DNA of 60,267 nucleotides from Vibrio viridaestus (lineage in GTDB: Bacteria; Pseudomonadota; Gammaproteobacteria; Enterobacterales; Vibrionaceae), in assembly GCF_003856525.1 (NCBI RefSeq), contig NZ_RJVQ01000006.1, forward strand, positions 217,370 through 277,636, in the 5' to 3' direction. Below, piece by piece: positions 52,017 to 60,267 of this stretch. Position 1 is the first letter of the stretch; every line of letters begins with the position of its first letter. The translations under genes were made by a program, and so were the position numbers. The notes below the pieces were generated by a model. That model saw only the letters and a list, made by a program, of their open reading frames with translations, was not told the DNA's origin and searched no databases.

Positions 52017-53618
52017 TTACACCACATCGCCATTTTGGTTATCAAAAGATGGCTCTAATTCTCGGCAGACATGACGAGCAAAACCACTACCAGCTTCGCT
52101 GTAGACGTTAAATGCTGCGTGAGCTCCCGATTCTAACAGAGTATCTATCTGATCCGGATAGTCAGCGATTGCTGCAATTTTACCTTCAAATCCGAGGTTT
52201 TTAAGTTGCTGTAAAGCTATCTCATTAGCTTGATGATGAGGCATTGCAAGTAATACAAGCTTTACATTACCGGTGTCGATTATGCGTGACCAAAAGTCAC
52301 TATCCATCGCATCACCGGCTATGACGTTTTTACCATTTTCTCTATGTTCTGCGACTGTATCGTCACGAACTTCAATTCCCAAACATATTTGTCCGTAGCG
52401 TCTTTCTAGCTCTTCGTACGCGCCAGCACCGATACGTCCCATACCTAGAATCAGTACCTGAGCTTTTCCTGGACGGATAAGCTGATCTTTACTGTGAAGT
52501 CTATCTGCGCTCACTTCATGCAAAAACTTCCGGTTATTCTGATAAAGAGCGTTGCTCAATTTATTCAATGGGGCTGAAACTAAAAATGACAGTGGTACCG
52601 AAACAGCTAGCGCAACCAGAAGGTCTGTATTAATCCATCCCGACTTATAGGCCAAACCACCGACAATAAGACCAAACTCACTGAAGTTCAAAAGAGTAAG
52701 TGTCGTCAAAAAGCTAGTTCGAACACGAAAGTGAAAGCGATTAATAACCCAGTAATACAGAACGGCTTTCAGAGGGAGGAGCAGTAGTAGAACGAAAGCG
52801 AGTATAATGCCGGCTAATGTCAGTTCCGCATCTAAGCCAATATTCAAGAAAAAGCACACAAGGAATAGCTCTTTCAAGTTAAAAAGAGATTTTGAAAGTT
52901 CAGACGCTTTTGTGTGACCAGCGAGAAGCATTCCCATCACAATAGCACCGAGGTCGGGTTTCAGGCCAACTAGCTTAAACAGACCGGCTCCAACCACCAG
53001 TGCGAAGAAAATACCAAACAGCACCAACATTTCACCATGTCCAACACTATCTAATAGTTTGTAGAATAATGGACGTAGAAAAGGCAGAACAAATAACGCG
53101 ATAGCGTACCATTCAGGCAGCTTGCCCGTGGACGCTGTAAGGAATAGAACAGCGAAAATATCCTGCATTACGAGAATACCTATCGCTAAGTTACCGTAGG
53201 TAGAATTGATTTCGCCTTTCTCTTGTAGAGATTTAACCGCGAATACTGTACTTGAGAACGAGAGTGCAAAGCCAACGATAGCTAGACTTTCGAGTGAAAG
53301 TCCTGACAAGCTGGAAATACCAAGTAGTTGCAAGCCAAAGAGTAGAGCAGTTAGCACCAATGTTGATAGGACATTATGTATCGTCGATCCTAACCATACC
53401 TCTTTTGCCAGCAGTGTTTTGATATCGAGTTTAAGACCTATTGTAAATAGAAGTAGGGTGACACCCAAGTCTGATAAGGTAGTGATAGTCTCGGATGACT
53501 CAACACCATAAGTATGCAGCGCAAAACCGGCAAGTAAAAAACCTACCATTGGAGGCAGTTGAAGTTTGAGCGCTATAATTCCAGCGATAAACGCTGTCGT
53601 TAAAACAAAAAGATCCAT
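52017..53618 (-). CDS. CPA2-family cation:proton antiporter with TrkA-N domain (YbaL/KefB-like)
   Basis: This 533-residue inner-membrane protein has about 12 membrane segments (residues 1-355) of the Na+/H+ exchanger CPA2 type, followed by a cytosolic TrkA-N/RCK domain (VLILGMGRIGAGAYEELE near 387-404) that normally binds NAD(H) and regulates ion flow. It is shorter than E. coli KefB or YbaL (about 558-600) and ends soon after the RCK domain. It sits between nagC and asnB. Ion specificity (K+ or Na+) cannot be read from sequence. Confidence 0.87.
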   Translation of the reverse strand: MDLFVLTTAFIAGIIALKLQLPPMVGFLLAGFALHTYGVESSETITTLSDLGVTLLLFTIGLKLDIKTLLAKEVWLGSTIHNVLSTLVLTALLFGLQLLGISSLSGLSLESLAIVGFALSFSSTVFAVKSLQEKGEINSTYGNLAIGILVMQDIFAVLFLTASTGKLPEWYAIALFVLPFLRPLFYKLLDSVGHGEMLVLFGIFFALVVGAGLFKLVGLKPDLGAIVMGMLLAGHTKASELSKSLFNLKELFLVCFFLNIGLDAELTLAGIILAFVLLLLLPLKAVLYYWVINRFHFRVRTSFLTTLTLLNFSEFGLIVGGLAYKSGWINTDLLVALAVSVPLSFLVSAPLNKLSNALYQNNRKFLHEVSADRLHSKDQLIRPGKAQVLILGMGRIGAGAYEELERRYGQICLGIEVRDDTVAEHRENGKNVIAGDAMDSDFWSRIIDTGNVKLVLLAMPHHQANEIALQQLKNLGFEGKIAAIADYPDQIDTLLESGAHAAFNVYSEAGSGFARHVCRELEPSFDNQNGDVV

Positions 53619-53695
53619 TTTATCTTTTAATTATCATTAAATTGAAGGCGACAGGCATATTACCATATCACCTTCAGATGTATGCAGTGCGTCGA

Positions 53696-54910
53696 TTATT
53701 CGCCGAGTAATTTTTGTAACAATACACCATTAAGCATGGCTCGTTTAATCATAGCAAACGCAGCAATAGTTGGTTGTTTATATACTTGTGAAGCCACAAT
53801 CGGTAGGTTGTTGTAAAATGCTTTAAGCGATTGGCTTTGAACATTACGCTCTATTGCAGGAAATATCAGTTCTTTCGCTGTTGTCACTTGACCAGCGATG
53901 ACAATTTTCTGAGGATTAAATAGATTGACGGTAATCGCGACCGCTTTACCAACATGGTTACCCACATTGATCAGAATCTGGCGAGACAATTCATCCCCCA
54001 AGTTTGCGTGAGCACAAATATCATCAATACCAAAGCTGTTTAACTCGCTGAGAGAGGATGGGTGACCTTGCTCAAGTAATCGGTGGACTCGACGTAAAAT
54101 CGCGGGGTTTGATGCTACTGTTTCAAGACAACCGAAATTGCCACACTGACAGCGATCGCCTAAAGGGTCAATTTGCACATGCCCAATTTCACCTACATTC
54201 CGGTTGTAGCCTAGAAAGATTTGACCGTTAACAATCATGCCAGCACCGGTACCGCGCCCGATACTAATAAGAATAGAATCCTGAGTGTCCTGGCTTGCGC
54301 CAAAATAATGTTCAGCTAACGCGAGACCTCGAATGTCATTACCTATAAAACATTCGACGCCAAAGTGATCTCGAATAATGTCACCGAGCGACAGTGCATC
54401 AATTTCAACGTTATGCATGTATTCGACAACACCCAACTCTGGGTTAACTAAACCAGGTAGTACAACACCAATTGCGATAAGGTGTTCAATTAAACGACTG
54501 TGCTGGGTGATAAACGTGCGAATATGATCAATCAAACCCTCGATAAGTTCACTTTGATGCAGATAATTAAATTCGTGATACTCTGACACAATCTCAGTCG
54601 CACCAAGATCGTAAAGAGAAATTTGCACATAGTCTCTGCCTAGGCGAACAGCAATCGAATGAAAGGGTTGAGTTTCGGTTTTTAATGATATGGCGCGCCT
54701 GCCACCTGTAGATGCCTGTTGGGCGACCTCTCTAATCAGGCCTTTTTCCAACAATTGCCGCGTTATTTTTGTTACACTGGCTGGAGCGAGCTGACTGAGC
54801 TCTGCCACTTGAATACGAGAAATCGGTCCTTTTTGATCGATAAGCCGATAGACCGCTGCACCATTTAATTGCTTAACTAAATCGACATTACCTTTTTGTG
54901 CGCCATTCAT
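53696..54910 (-). CDS. nagC: N-acetylglucosamine repressor NagC
   Basis: NagC is a ROK-family repressor of amino-sugar and chitin-related genes, induced by GlcNAc-6-P. The 404-residue protein has an N-terminal winged helix (GNVDLVKQLNGAAVYRLI; ISRIQVAELSQLAPASVTKITR near 31-52), the sugar-kinase-like ROK core, and the zinc motif CQCGNFGCLE near 248-257. In E. coli nagC lies with nagBA and opposite nagE; none of these is next to it here. It is divergent from glnS across a 499-bp gap. Confidence 0.95.
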   Translation of the reverse strand: MNGAQKGNVDLVKQLNGAAVYRLIDQKGPISRIQVAELSQLAPASVTKITRQLLEKGLIREVAQQASTGGRRAISLKTETQPFHSIAVRLGRDYVQISLYDLGATEIVSEYHEFNYLHQSELIEGLIDHIRTFITQHSRLIEHLIAIGVVLPGLVNPELGVVEYMHNVEIDALSLGDIIRDHFGVECFIGNDIRGLALAEHYFGASQDTQDSILISIGRGTGAGMIVNGQIFLGYNRNVGEIGHVQIDPLGDRCQCGNFGCLETVASNPAILRRVHRLLEQGHPSSLSELNSFGIDDICAHANLGDELSRQILINVGNHVGKAVAITVNLFNPQKIVIAGQVTTAKELIFPAIERNVQSQSLKAFYNNLPIVASQVYKQPTIAAFAMIKRAMLNGVLLQKLLGE

Positions 54911-55409
54911 TACTAATTTGCTCGACTAAATACATGCTTGGGGAGCGTAAATGCAATAAGATTCGTGCTCCATTTCTGTTTGTGAAGTAATGATTCGACG
55001 TAGTTGAGCCATAAAATGCGTAAAGAAACGATTTAAACTACCAGCGACTTACCATGGTGAGGAAATTTTATATTTACTTCACCGTGTTACCTTCAACAAC
55101 TTCAACGGTTAATATACTTTTTTGATTGTAAAAATAAAGTCGTGTTCTTGAGTTATAAGTCCATCGTGTGGGATAGGTCACTTTATTTGGTAACGTTATG
55201 GAATATGAGCGCTTAAATCGAAAGCGATCTGTTAATTAGTGACCAGATAGATAGGAATATCTGGAGAAAAAACGAAATATTGATAAATATTCGAGAGATA
55301 ATATTGTGCATTGCACAATAATTGTGGATCATTACGGTCAATTAAGGTTTGTGCTTGTCACTATAGATACAAGTACTCTGGCAATACTAACGTTTTTGAG
55401 GTGATATAG
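54911..55409. other. 499-bp nagC-glnS intergenic region
   Basis: No reading frame with a ribosome-binding site is seen here. It is AT-rich and must hold promoters for nagC (minus) and glnS (plus). A loose inverted repeat CATGGTGA...TTCACCGTG lies near 55051-55086, and a perfect 19-bp palindrome at 55302-55320. In E. coli nagBA and nagE lie between nagC and glnS. Confidence 0.6.
55302..55320. promoter_or_regulatory. 19-bp perfect palindrome upstream of glnS
   Basis: TATTGTGCATTGCACAATA has 9-bp arms around a single central T, the geometry of a dimeric repressor operator. It is about 90 bp before the glnS start. No T tract follows and the loop is too short for a stable RNA hairpin, so it acts more likely as DNA. 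Confidence 0.6.
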
Positions 55410-57080
55410 ATGAGTGAAGCTGAGGCTCGTCCATCGAATTTCATCCGTCAGATCATTGATAAAGATCTTGCGGAAGGTAAACATACAAGTGTTCATACTC
55501 GATTTCCACCAGAACCAAATGGATATCTTCACATAGGCCATGCGAAGTCTATCTGTTTGAACTTTGGTATTGCACAGGACTATCAGGGGCAGTGTAACCT
55601 TCGTTTTGATGATACTAACCCTGAAAAAGAAGATATTGAATACGTTGAGTCTATTAAGAAAGACGTTAACTGGCTTGGCTTTGAATGGGCAGGCTCTATC
55701 CATTATTCTTCCGATTACTTCGATAAGTTACACGGATATGCGGTTGAGCTGATTCAAAAGGGGTTAGCTTATGTTGAAGAGCTTACACCAGAGCAAATTA
55801 GAGAATACCGTGGTACGTTAACTCAACCAGGTAAAGACAGTCCTTATCGCGATCGTTCTGTGGAAGAAAACCTTGAGCTATTTGAAAAAATGAGAGCGGG
55901 TGGCTTTAAAGAAGGTGAAGCGTGTTTGCGTGCCAAAATCGATATGGCTTCTTCTTTTATCGTGTTACGTGATCCTGTGATATATCGTGTTCGTTTTGCT
56001 ACGCATCACCAGACGGGTGATAAGTGGTGTATTTATCCGATGTATGACTTTACTCACTGTATTTCAGATGCGCTCGAAGGTATCACGCACTCATTGTGTA
56101 CCCTTGAGTTCCAAGATAACCGTCGTCTTTACGATTGGGTCTTAGACAACATTTCTATTGGTTGCCATCCTCGCCAGTATGAGTTTAGTCGTCTAAACCT
56201 CGAATATACTGTAATGTCAAAACGTAAGCTCAATCAATTAGTGACTGAAAAATTGGTTGATGGCTGGAATGACCCACGTATGCCAACGATTTCCGGTCTT
56301 CGTCGCCGAGGATTTACGGCCGCATCTATTCGCGAGTTTTGTAAACGTATTGGTGTGACAAAGCAAGATAATACGATTGAGTTTAGTTCTTTAGAGTCAT
56401 GTATTCGTGATGATCTGAATGAGAATGCGCCAAGAGCAATGGCAGTACTTGATCCAGTAAAAATCGTCATCGAAAACTTTGATGCAGACAAAGTAGAATA
56501 TGTATCTGCGGCCAATCATCCTAATAAGCCAGAGATGGGCGAACGTGAAGTACCATTTACCCGTGAGCTATGGATTGAACGTGAAGACTTTCGTGAAGAA
56601 GCTAACAAGAAGTATAAGCGCTTGGTGTTAGGTAAAGAAGTTCGGTTACGTGGTGCCTACATTATTAAGGCTGAGCGTATTGAAAAAGACGACAACGGCG
56701 AAATCACGACTATCTACTGTACTTATGATGTGGACACTTTAGGCAAGAATCCTGAAGATGGTCGCAAAGTTAAGGGCGTTATCCACTGGGTATCGGTTGA
56801 GAAAGGTCTTCCAGCTGAGATTCGTGTTTATGAGCGTCTGTTTACAGTACCAAATCCTGGAGCTGCAAAGGATTTTGCATCGACAATCAATCCAGACTCG
56901 CTAGTGAAATTGCAAGGCTTCGTTGAACCAAGCTTACAAAGCGCAGAACCAGAAAAAGCATTCCAATTTGAGCGAATGGGCTATTTCTGCGCAGATAGCA
57001 TTGATTCTAGTGCTGAAAAACTTGTCTTTAACCGTACTGTCGGTTTGAGAGATACATGGGCAAAAATTGAAGGAAAATAA
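55410..57080 (+). CDS. glnS: glutaminyl-tRNA synthetase
   Basis: GlnS is a class Ib synthetase that charges tRNA-Gln. The 556-residue length is close to the E. coli enzyme. The HIGH motif [21 protein letters not shown] lies near 32-52 and the KMSKS-type [11 protein letters not shown] near 268-278. The C-terminal beta-barrels that read the anticodon are present. GAGGTGA is 9-10 nt before ATG 55410. It lies directly before hubP, as in V. cholerae. Confidence 0.99.
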   Translation: MSEAEARPSNFIRQIIDKDLAEGKHTSVHTRFPPEPNGYLHIGHAKSICLNFGIAQDYQGQCNLRFDDTNPEKEDIEYVESIKKDVNWLGFEWAGSIHYSSDYFDKLHGYAVELIQKGLAYVEELTPEQIREYRGTLTQPGKDSPYRDRSVEENLELFEKMRAGGFKEGEACLRAKIDMASSFIVLRDPVIYRVRFATHHQTGDKWCIYPMYDFTHCISDALEGITHSLCTLEFQDNRRLYDWVLDNISIGCHPRQYEFSRLNLEYTVMSKRKLNQLVTEKLVDGWNDPRMPTISGLRRRGFTAASIREFCKRIGVTKQDNTIEFSSLESCIRDDLNENAPRAMAVLDPVKIVIENFDADKVEYVSAANHPNKPEMGEREVPFTRELWIEREDFREEANKKYKRLVLGKEVRLRGAYIIKAERIEKDDNGEITTIYCTYDVDTLGKNPEDGRKVKGVIHWVSVEKGLPAEIRVYERLFTVPNPGAAKDFASTINPDSLVKLQGFVEPSLQSAEPEKAFQFERMGYFCADSIDSSAEKLVFNRTVGLRDTWAKIEGK

Positions 57081-57110
57081 TCCTTTATTGGAAATGCTCA
57101 TCTATACTTT

Positions 57111-57137
57111 ACAAAAGCCAGCTTTGCTGGCTTTTGT
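57111..57137 (+). terminator. terminator of glnS
   Basis: A 12-bp stem ACAAAAGCCAGC / GCTGGCTTTTGT with a TTT loop lies 30 nt past the stop. The T tract is partly within the 3' arm. Confidence 0.85.
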
Positions 57138-57299
57138 CACTATAAAAGCAAAGAAAATACAACAAAATATGTGAGAAAAGAGAAAATATTGAAGTCAAAA
57201 CACATTTTTTCTTGTTCTACTATAGTTTTGCTCACGTATTCCGATATATTTAACAGATTATTAATTTTATATTATCAAAAGCACGTAGCTGAGCCTTAT

Positions 57300-60267
57300 A
57301 TGCGTCATTTTTTAAAACGTCTGCTAGTTGGTATGACTTTAGCAGTCGTGACACAGAATTCTTTTGTCAGTGCAGCGGGTATTCGTCTAGTTGGTCCGCA
57401 GGGACAAGTGCAGGATGCACCTCAATATAACCAGTCTGTTGGCGGGAATACTGCGCTTCCTGATAACGGACAACCTTCGCGTTTTTATGGTCCTACAGGA
57501 CAAAACGAAACATTGTGGTCAATCGCCAGTCGATTAAGACCAACGAATCAAGTCACAGTACAACAAACACTACTTGCGATTTTTGAACTAAATCCAGAAG
57601 CCTTTGAAAATCAAAATATACATACGCTAATACCAGGGAGTACGCTGCGTGTTCCTTCTTTAGAGCAGGTTTCAAGTGTTTCAACGGCTCAGGCTGTGGC
57701 GGTTATGAAAGCTCACCAAGCTCGCTTGGATCGGCAAGTCGCATCGCAAAGAAGAGCTACTACTCCATCTCAAAATGCGACATCCACTGCGCCTGCTAAA
57801 CCGCCAGAACAAGCGTCTCAGACTGCAAGTAATCAACCTCAACAACCGACGACACCAGAGCCGGAGTCTCCGCCTACCGATACGGCTAATAACCTGCAAA
57901 GTAAGCTCGCAGAAATCACTCAGCCTGATGTTCCTAACTTAAGTTCTGTTAATCAGAACGACAGCGAAAACCTACTTGCATTAGAAGAAAAAAATCACCG
58001 TCTGATGCTCAAGTTGTCAGAGGTTCAGTCTGAAGTTGATAACTTGAAATCGAACTTAGATGATGAAGCTCGTATTCGTTCAGAAGTTGAAAAACTGCTT
58101 GCTGAAGAGAAAAGGAAAGCTGAAGAAGCGGCTAAGCTCGCACCATCAACGCTAGATAACCTTTTATCGAAATGGTGGGTTGTGGCGGCTCTGGGAATTA
58201 TTCCCGGTGCCTTGCTGGCGTTCCTGATTACGTTGTTCATGCGTAAGCGTAATAAAGAAGATGCTGAACCTACTCAGCCAGTTGTTAATCCAGAGCAGCC
58301 AGAATCTGTCAATATCGGTGACCCATCGTCCTCTTCTGACGATGTCGATGATTTGATGCTCGACGATGACTTATTCTCAGCGGATGACAATGACGAAGAC
58401 TCAATTAATACCGATGACGTGTTTGCTGAGTTGGATGATGACGACCTAGATTTAAATCTCGAAGATGAATCTGCCGATGATCTGTTCTCCGCTATTGACG
58501 ATGATGGCGATTTTACAGGTGCTCCAATTGATGACGAGTTAACGGAAAGTGCTAATGGAATTAGCGTTAACGATGACAAAGCTCTCGGTTTGGAAGAAAT
58601 GGAGAAAGCATTGGATGAGGTTGCTAATGACCTTGATGATGACTTTGACCTTTCTGACGATGATAACGAGTTAATTTCGCAAGATGATCTGGAAAGCTTG
58701 CTGGCTGGAGCTGAGGAACTGGATGAGTTAGATGATCTAGAGGATAAACCGTTATCTGGAGACGAAAGTCTAGACGAATTCGATGTAGGTGATGCTGCTA
58801 TTGCCTCTGATGATGATTTAGAAGACCTGTTCAGTAGCATTGAATCCCAAGCAGATCTCGACGAGTTAGAAAAAAATGCGGTTGATGCCGATGATGTGGA
58901 ATTGTCGGAAGAACCAATGGAAGAAAGCGATATCGCTCTTCTCGATGAATTGATTGAAGAAGATGAAGCTGAAAACGCCGATTGGGATAAGGAACTTGAA
59001 GAGCTCTCCGGATTTGATCTTTCTAGTGATGATGACGATTTTGATGATGAATTGCTCTCTTCTTCGGACGCAACCCTAGATGAAATTCTGGAAGAAGACA
59101 AAAAATCTGACGTTGAGACTGAGTCAGATGATGAAGAACTGGATGACTTTAGTAACGATCTTGATGCTCTAGACGAGTTATTCGAATCGACAGTTAGTCA
59201 AGAAGAACAACCTGATAATACATTTGTTGATGATCCTGAGCTCCCAGCTGATCCAATCGATGATGGTACGGAATTCCTTGATGAACTAATTGAAATCGAA
59301 CAAAGTGCGCAGGAGCCCGAACCATCGGCTGAAGTTGTTGAAGACAATGAAGAGACCACAGCGTTTAACAGTGACGATTTCATTGATGATCTCATTGACT
59401 CGATTCCTGAGAATGATCCGCTCCTAGAAGATATCGACCTTGAAAATGAGCAGGGAGAGGATTTTGACTTTAATCCGGAGATTGAAGGACAGGATAGTGA
59501 TTCTGATGACGATATTGAATCAGGGCCGGAGCACGAAGTTGAGCGCGAAACGGCAACACCAAACGAATTCGGTGTTCCCCAAGATGAAGACTGGTTGATA
59601 GATGAAGAGGACGCTTCAGAGAATATCGAGGCCGATGAAATAGCTGAGATTGAAGAGCCTCAAGAAGTTCAGAACGAAAATGTTGCAGAAGAGCCATTAA
59701 CTCAAGGCGCGGACGTTGTTATCGAAAATGACGATGTCATTGAGAGTGACAATTTACTTCAAGAGCCTGACGTAGACTCAAGCGTGAGTAATGATGTACT
59801 CGAGAGTCCTGGTGAAGCCTCTATCACTGAACCTGAACTCGACGAAGCGATAGCCGAAGACGAGGTTGAACCTGAGGATACTCTGGCTCAGTTTGAGGAC
59901 GCTGAAGCAGAAGATGAAGAACTCCCTGAGCTAAGTGAAGACGATTTACTCGAAGAAGCGGAATCAGAGTCATCTAAGATCGCGGATGCTGACGAGAGTG
60001 GCGAGCCTGGAGACGCTGAGCCGGAAGGTGTGCTGGCGGAGCTTACTGATGATGAGCTTCCTGAATTTGACGAAGACGATACGTTAGTCGAGTCACAAGC
60101 AGAGGAAGAGACTGACGAAGCCACTGCTGAAGACGTTGATGCTATCGCGGGTGAAGAGCTACCAGAATTAAGCGAAGACGATCTACTCGAAGAAGCGGCA
60201 TCAGAGCCATCTGAATTAGCGGATGCTGACGAGAGTGGCGAGCCTGGAGACGCTGAGCCGGAAGATG
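57300..60267 (+). CDS. hubP: polar landmark protein HubP / FimV homologue (3' end beyond the window)
   Basis: HubP organises the old pole in vibrios by recruiting ParA1, ParC and FlhG. The frame is open from ATG 57300 to the window end (989 codons and one base, no stop). Order: signal peptide (about 1-25, FVSA-AG), a periplasmic region with FimV N-terminal LysM-like domain (about 27-118: LWSIASRL, IPGSTLRVPS), a Pro/Gln-rich linker, a coiled coil near 225-275, one membrane helix near 292-314, then a very long acidic cytoplasmic region rich in Asp/Glu. It ends inside 79-residue tandem repeats. Confidence 0.95.
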   Translation, partial: MRHFLKRLLVGMTLAVVTQNSFVSAAGIRLVGPQGQVQDAPQYNQSVGGNTALPDNGQPSRFYGPTGQNETLWSIASRLRPTNQVTVQQTLLAIFELNPEAFENQNIHTLIPGSTLRVPSLEQVSSVSTAQAVAVMKAHQARLDRQVASQRRATTPSQNATSTAPAKPPEQASQTASNQPQQPTTPEPESPPTDTANNLQSKLAEITQPDVPNLSSVNQNDSENLLALEEKNHRLMLKLSEVQSEVDNLKSNLDDEARIRSEVEKLLAEEKRKAEEAAKLAPSTLDNLLSKWWVVAALGIIPGALLAFLITLFMRKRNKEDAEPTQPVVNPEQPESVNIGDPSSSSDDVDDLMLDDDLFSADDNDEDSINTDDVFAELDDDDLDLNLEDESADDLFSAIDDDGDFTGAPIDDELTESANGISVNDDKALGLEEMEKALDEVANDLDDDFDLSDDDNELISQDDLESLLAGAEELDELDDLEDKPLSGDESLDEFDVGDAAIASDDDLEDLFSSIESQADLDELEKNAVDADDVELSEEPMEESDIALLDELIEEDEAENADWDKELEELSGFDLSSDDDDFDDELLSSSDATLDEILEEDKKSDVETESDDEELDDFSNDLDALDELFESTVSQEEQPDNTFVDDPELPADPIDDGTEFLDELIEIEQSAQEPEPSAEVVEDNEETTAFNSDDFIDDLIDSIPENDPLLEDIDLENEQGEDFDFNPEIEGQDSDSDDDIESGPEHEVERETATPNEFGVPQDEDWLIDEEDASENIEADEIAEIEEPQEVQNENVAEEPLTQGADVVIENDDVIESDNLLQEPDVDSSVSNDVLESPGEASITEPELDEAIAEDEVEPEDTLAQFEDAEAEDEELPELSEDDLLEEAESESSKIADADESGEPGDAEPEGVLAELTDDELPEFDEDDTLVESQAEEETDEATAEDVDAIAGEELPELSEDDLLEEAASEPSELADADESGEPGDAEPED
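59916..60267 (+). repeat. 237-bp (79-residue) tandem repeat inside hubP
   Basis: The segment starting GAAGAACTCCCTGAG at 59916 recurs at 60153 as GAAGAGCTACCAGAA, exactly 237 nt later. Unit 1 is complete (59916-60152) and unit 2 runs past the edge. The stretch encoding DADESGEPGDAEPE is identical in nucleotides in both copies (59985 and 60222 onward), so duplication or homogenisation is recent. The unit itself has two halves with related LPELSEDDLL / LPEFDEDDTL motifs. Confidence 0.93.

Noticed and set aside
55051-55086. CATGGTGAGG...TTCACCGTG as a NagC operator or a terminator
   Set aside because: The arms mismatch at several positions, there is no T tract, and it does not match a NagC site that I can recall with confidence.
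58274-60124. Long Ser-rich minus-strand reading frames opposite hubP (275, 65, 75 and 78 codons)
   Set aside because: They are the complement of Asp/Glu-rich codons (GAT/GAA read backwards gives TCA/TTC/ATC and similar). They have no ribosome-binding site or recognisable family, and hubP on the plus strand explains the region.

Overview
The window is a stretch of chromosome from a Vibrio-like gammaproteobacterium (Vibrionaceae). The evidence is the toxR-toxS operon transcribed divergently from htpG, the glnS-hubP(fimV) junction, and long blocks that keep enterobacterial/Vibrio gene order: lipA-lipB-ybeD-dacA-rlpA-rodA-mrdA-rlmH-rsfS-holA-lptE-leuS, lnt-corC-ybeY-phoH-miaB, ptsHI-crr, cysK-cysZ-zipA-ligA, cueR-nfeD-ybbN-ybbO, and htpG-adk-hemH. 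Base composition looks even (low-to-mid 40s % GC by eye), and there is no insertion sequence, prophage, integrase or CRISPR array. The only RNA gene seen is a tRNA-Tyr at the left edge.

Layout. 1-2.5 kb: tRNA-Tyr, a YitT-family membrane protein, and glyA with a PurR-box-like leader site. 2.8-6.8 kb: a three-gene cassette (HAD phosphatase, GT81 glucosyl-phosphoglycerate synthase, GH13 sucrose-phosphorylase-like enzyme) that looks like a make-and-recycle pathway for the compatible solute glucosylglycerate, placed between glyA and lipA. 6.8-27.4 kb: an orphan small lipoprotein, then lipoylation, cell-wall elongation, ribosome/tRNA maturation, LPS/lipoprotein export and ubiquinone genes. 27.5-35.6 kb: PTS phosphorelay, cysteine synthesis, division protein ZipA and DNA ligase. 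35.7-39.7 kb: cueR, an orphan nfeD, ybbN, ybbO and yfcH. 39.8-42.8 kb: the least explained part, a nine-copy GCTAAAT heptamer array directly upstream of a tightly overlapping operon of two DUF1538 membrane proteins, a PII-like protein and a CBS-pair protein. 42.8-45.3 kb: a minus-strand toxR-toxS-TSUP permease-SelW-like operon. 45.5-60.3 kb: htpG with a sigma-32 promoter, adk, hemH, rfaH, asnB, a CPA2 antiporter, nagC, glnS and the 5' part of hubP, which runs off the right edge inside acidic tandem repeats.

Most of the window is housekeeping. Three places go beyond it: (i) the DUF1538 pair with soluble PII-like and CBS partners behind a potentially variable repeat promoter, probably a regulated cation/proton transport system; (ii) the glucosylglycerate cassette; (iii) the toxRS operon extended by a TauE/SafE-type permease and a CxxC SelW-like protein. 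Several genes normally present in these synteny blocks are absent at their expected positions: nadD between holA and rsfS, qmcA between nfeD and ybbN, and nagA/nagE between nagC and glnS. These absences are inferred from remembered gene order in E. coli and Vibrio and need a whole-genome check.

Start codons were moved from the longest possible reading frame to better ones where a Shine-Dalgarno sequence or family alignment justified it (lipoprotein, corC, ligA, cueR, nfeD, ybbN, yfcE, toxR, toxS, htpG, asnB, cysZ, gpgP, PII-like).
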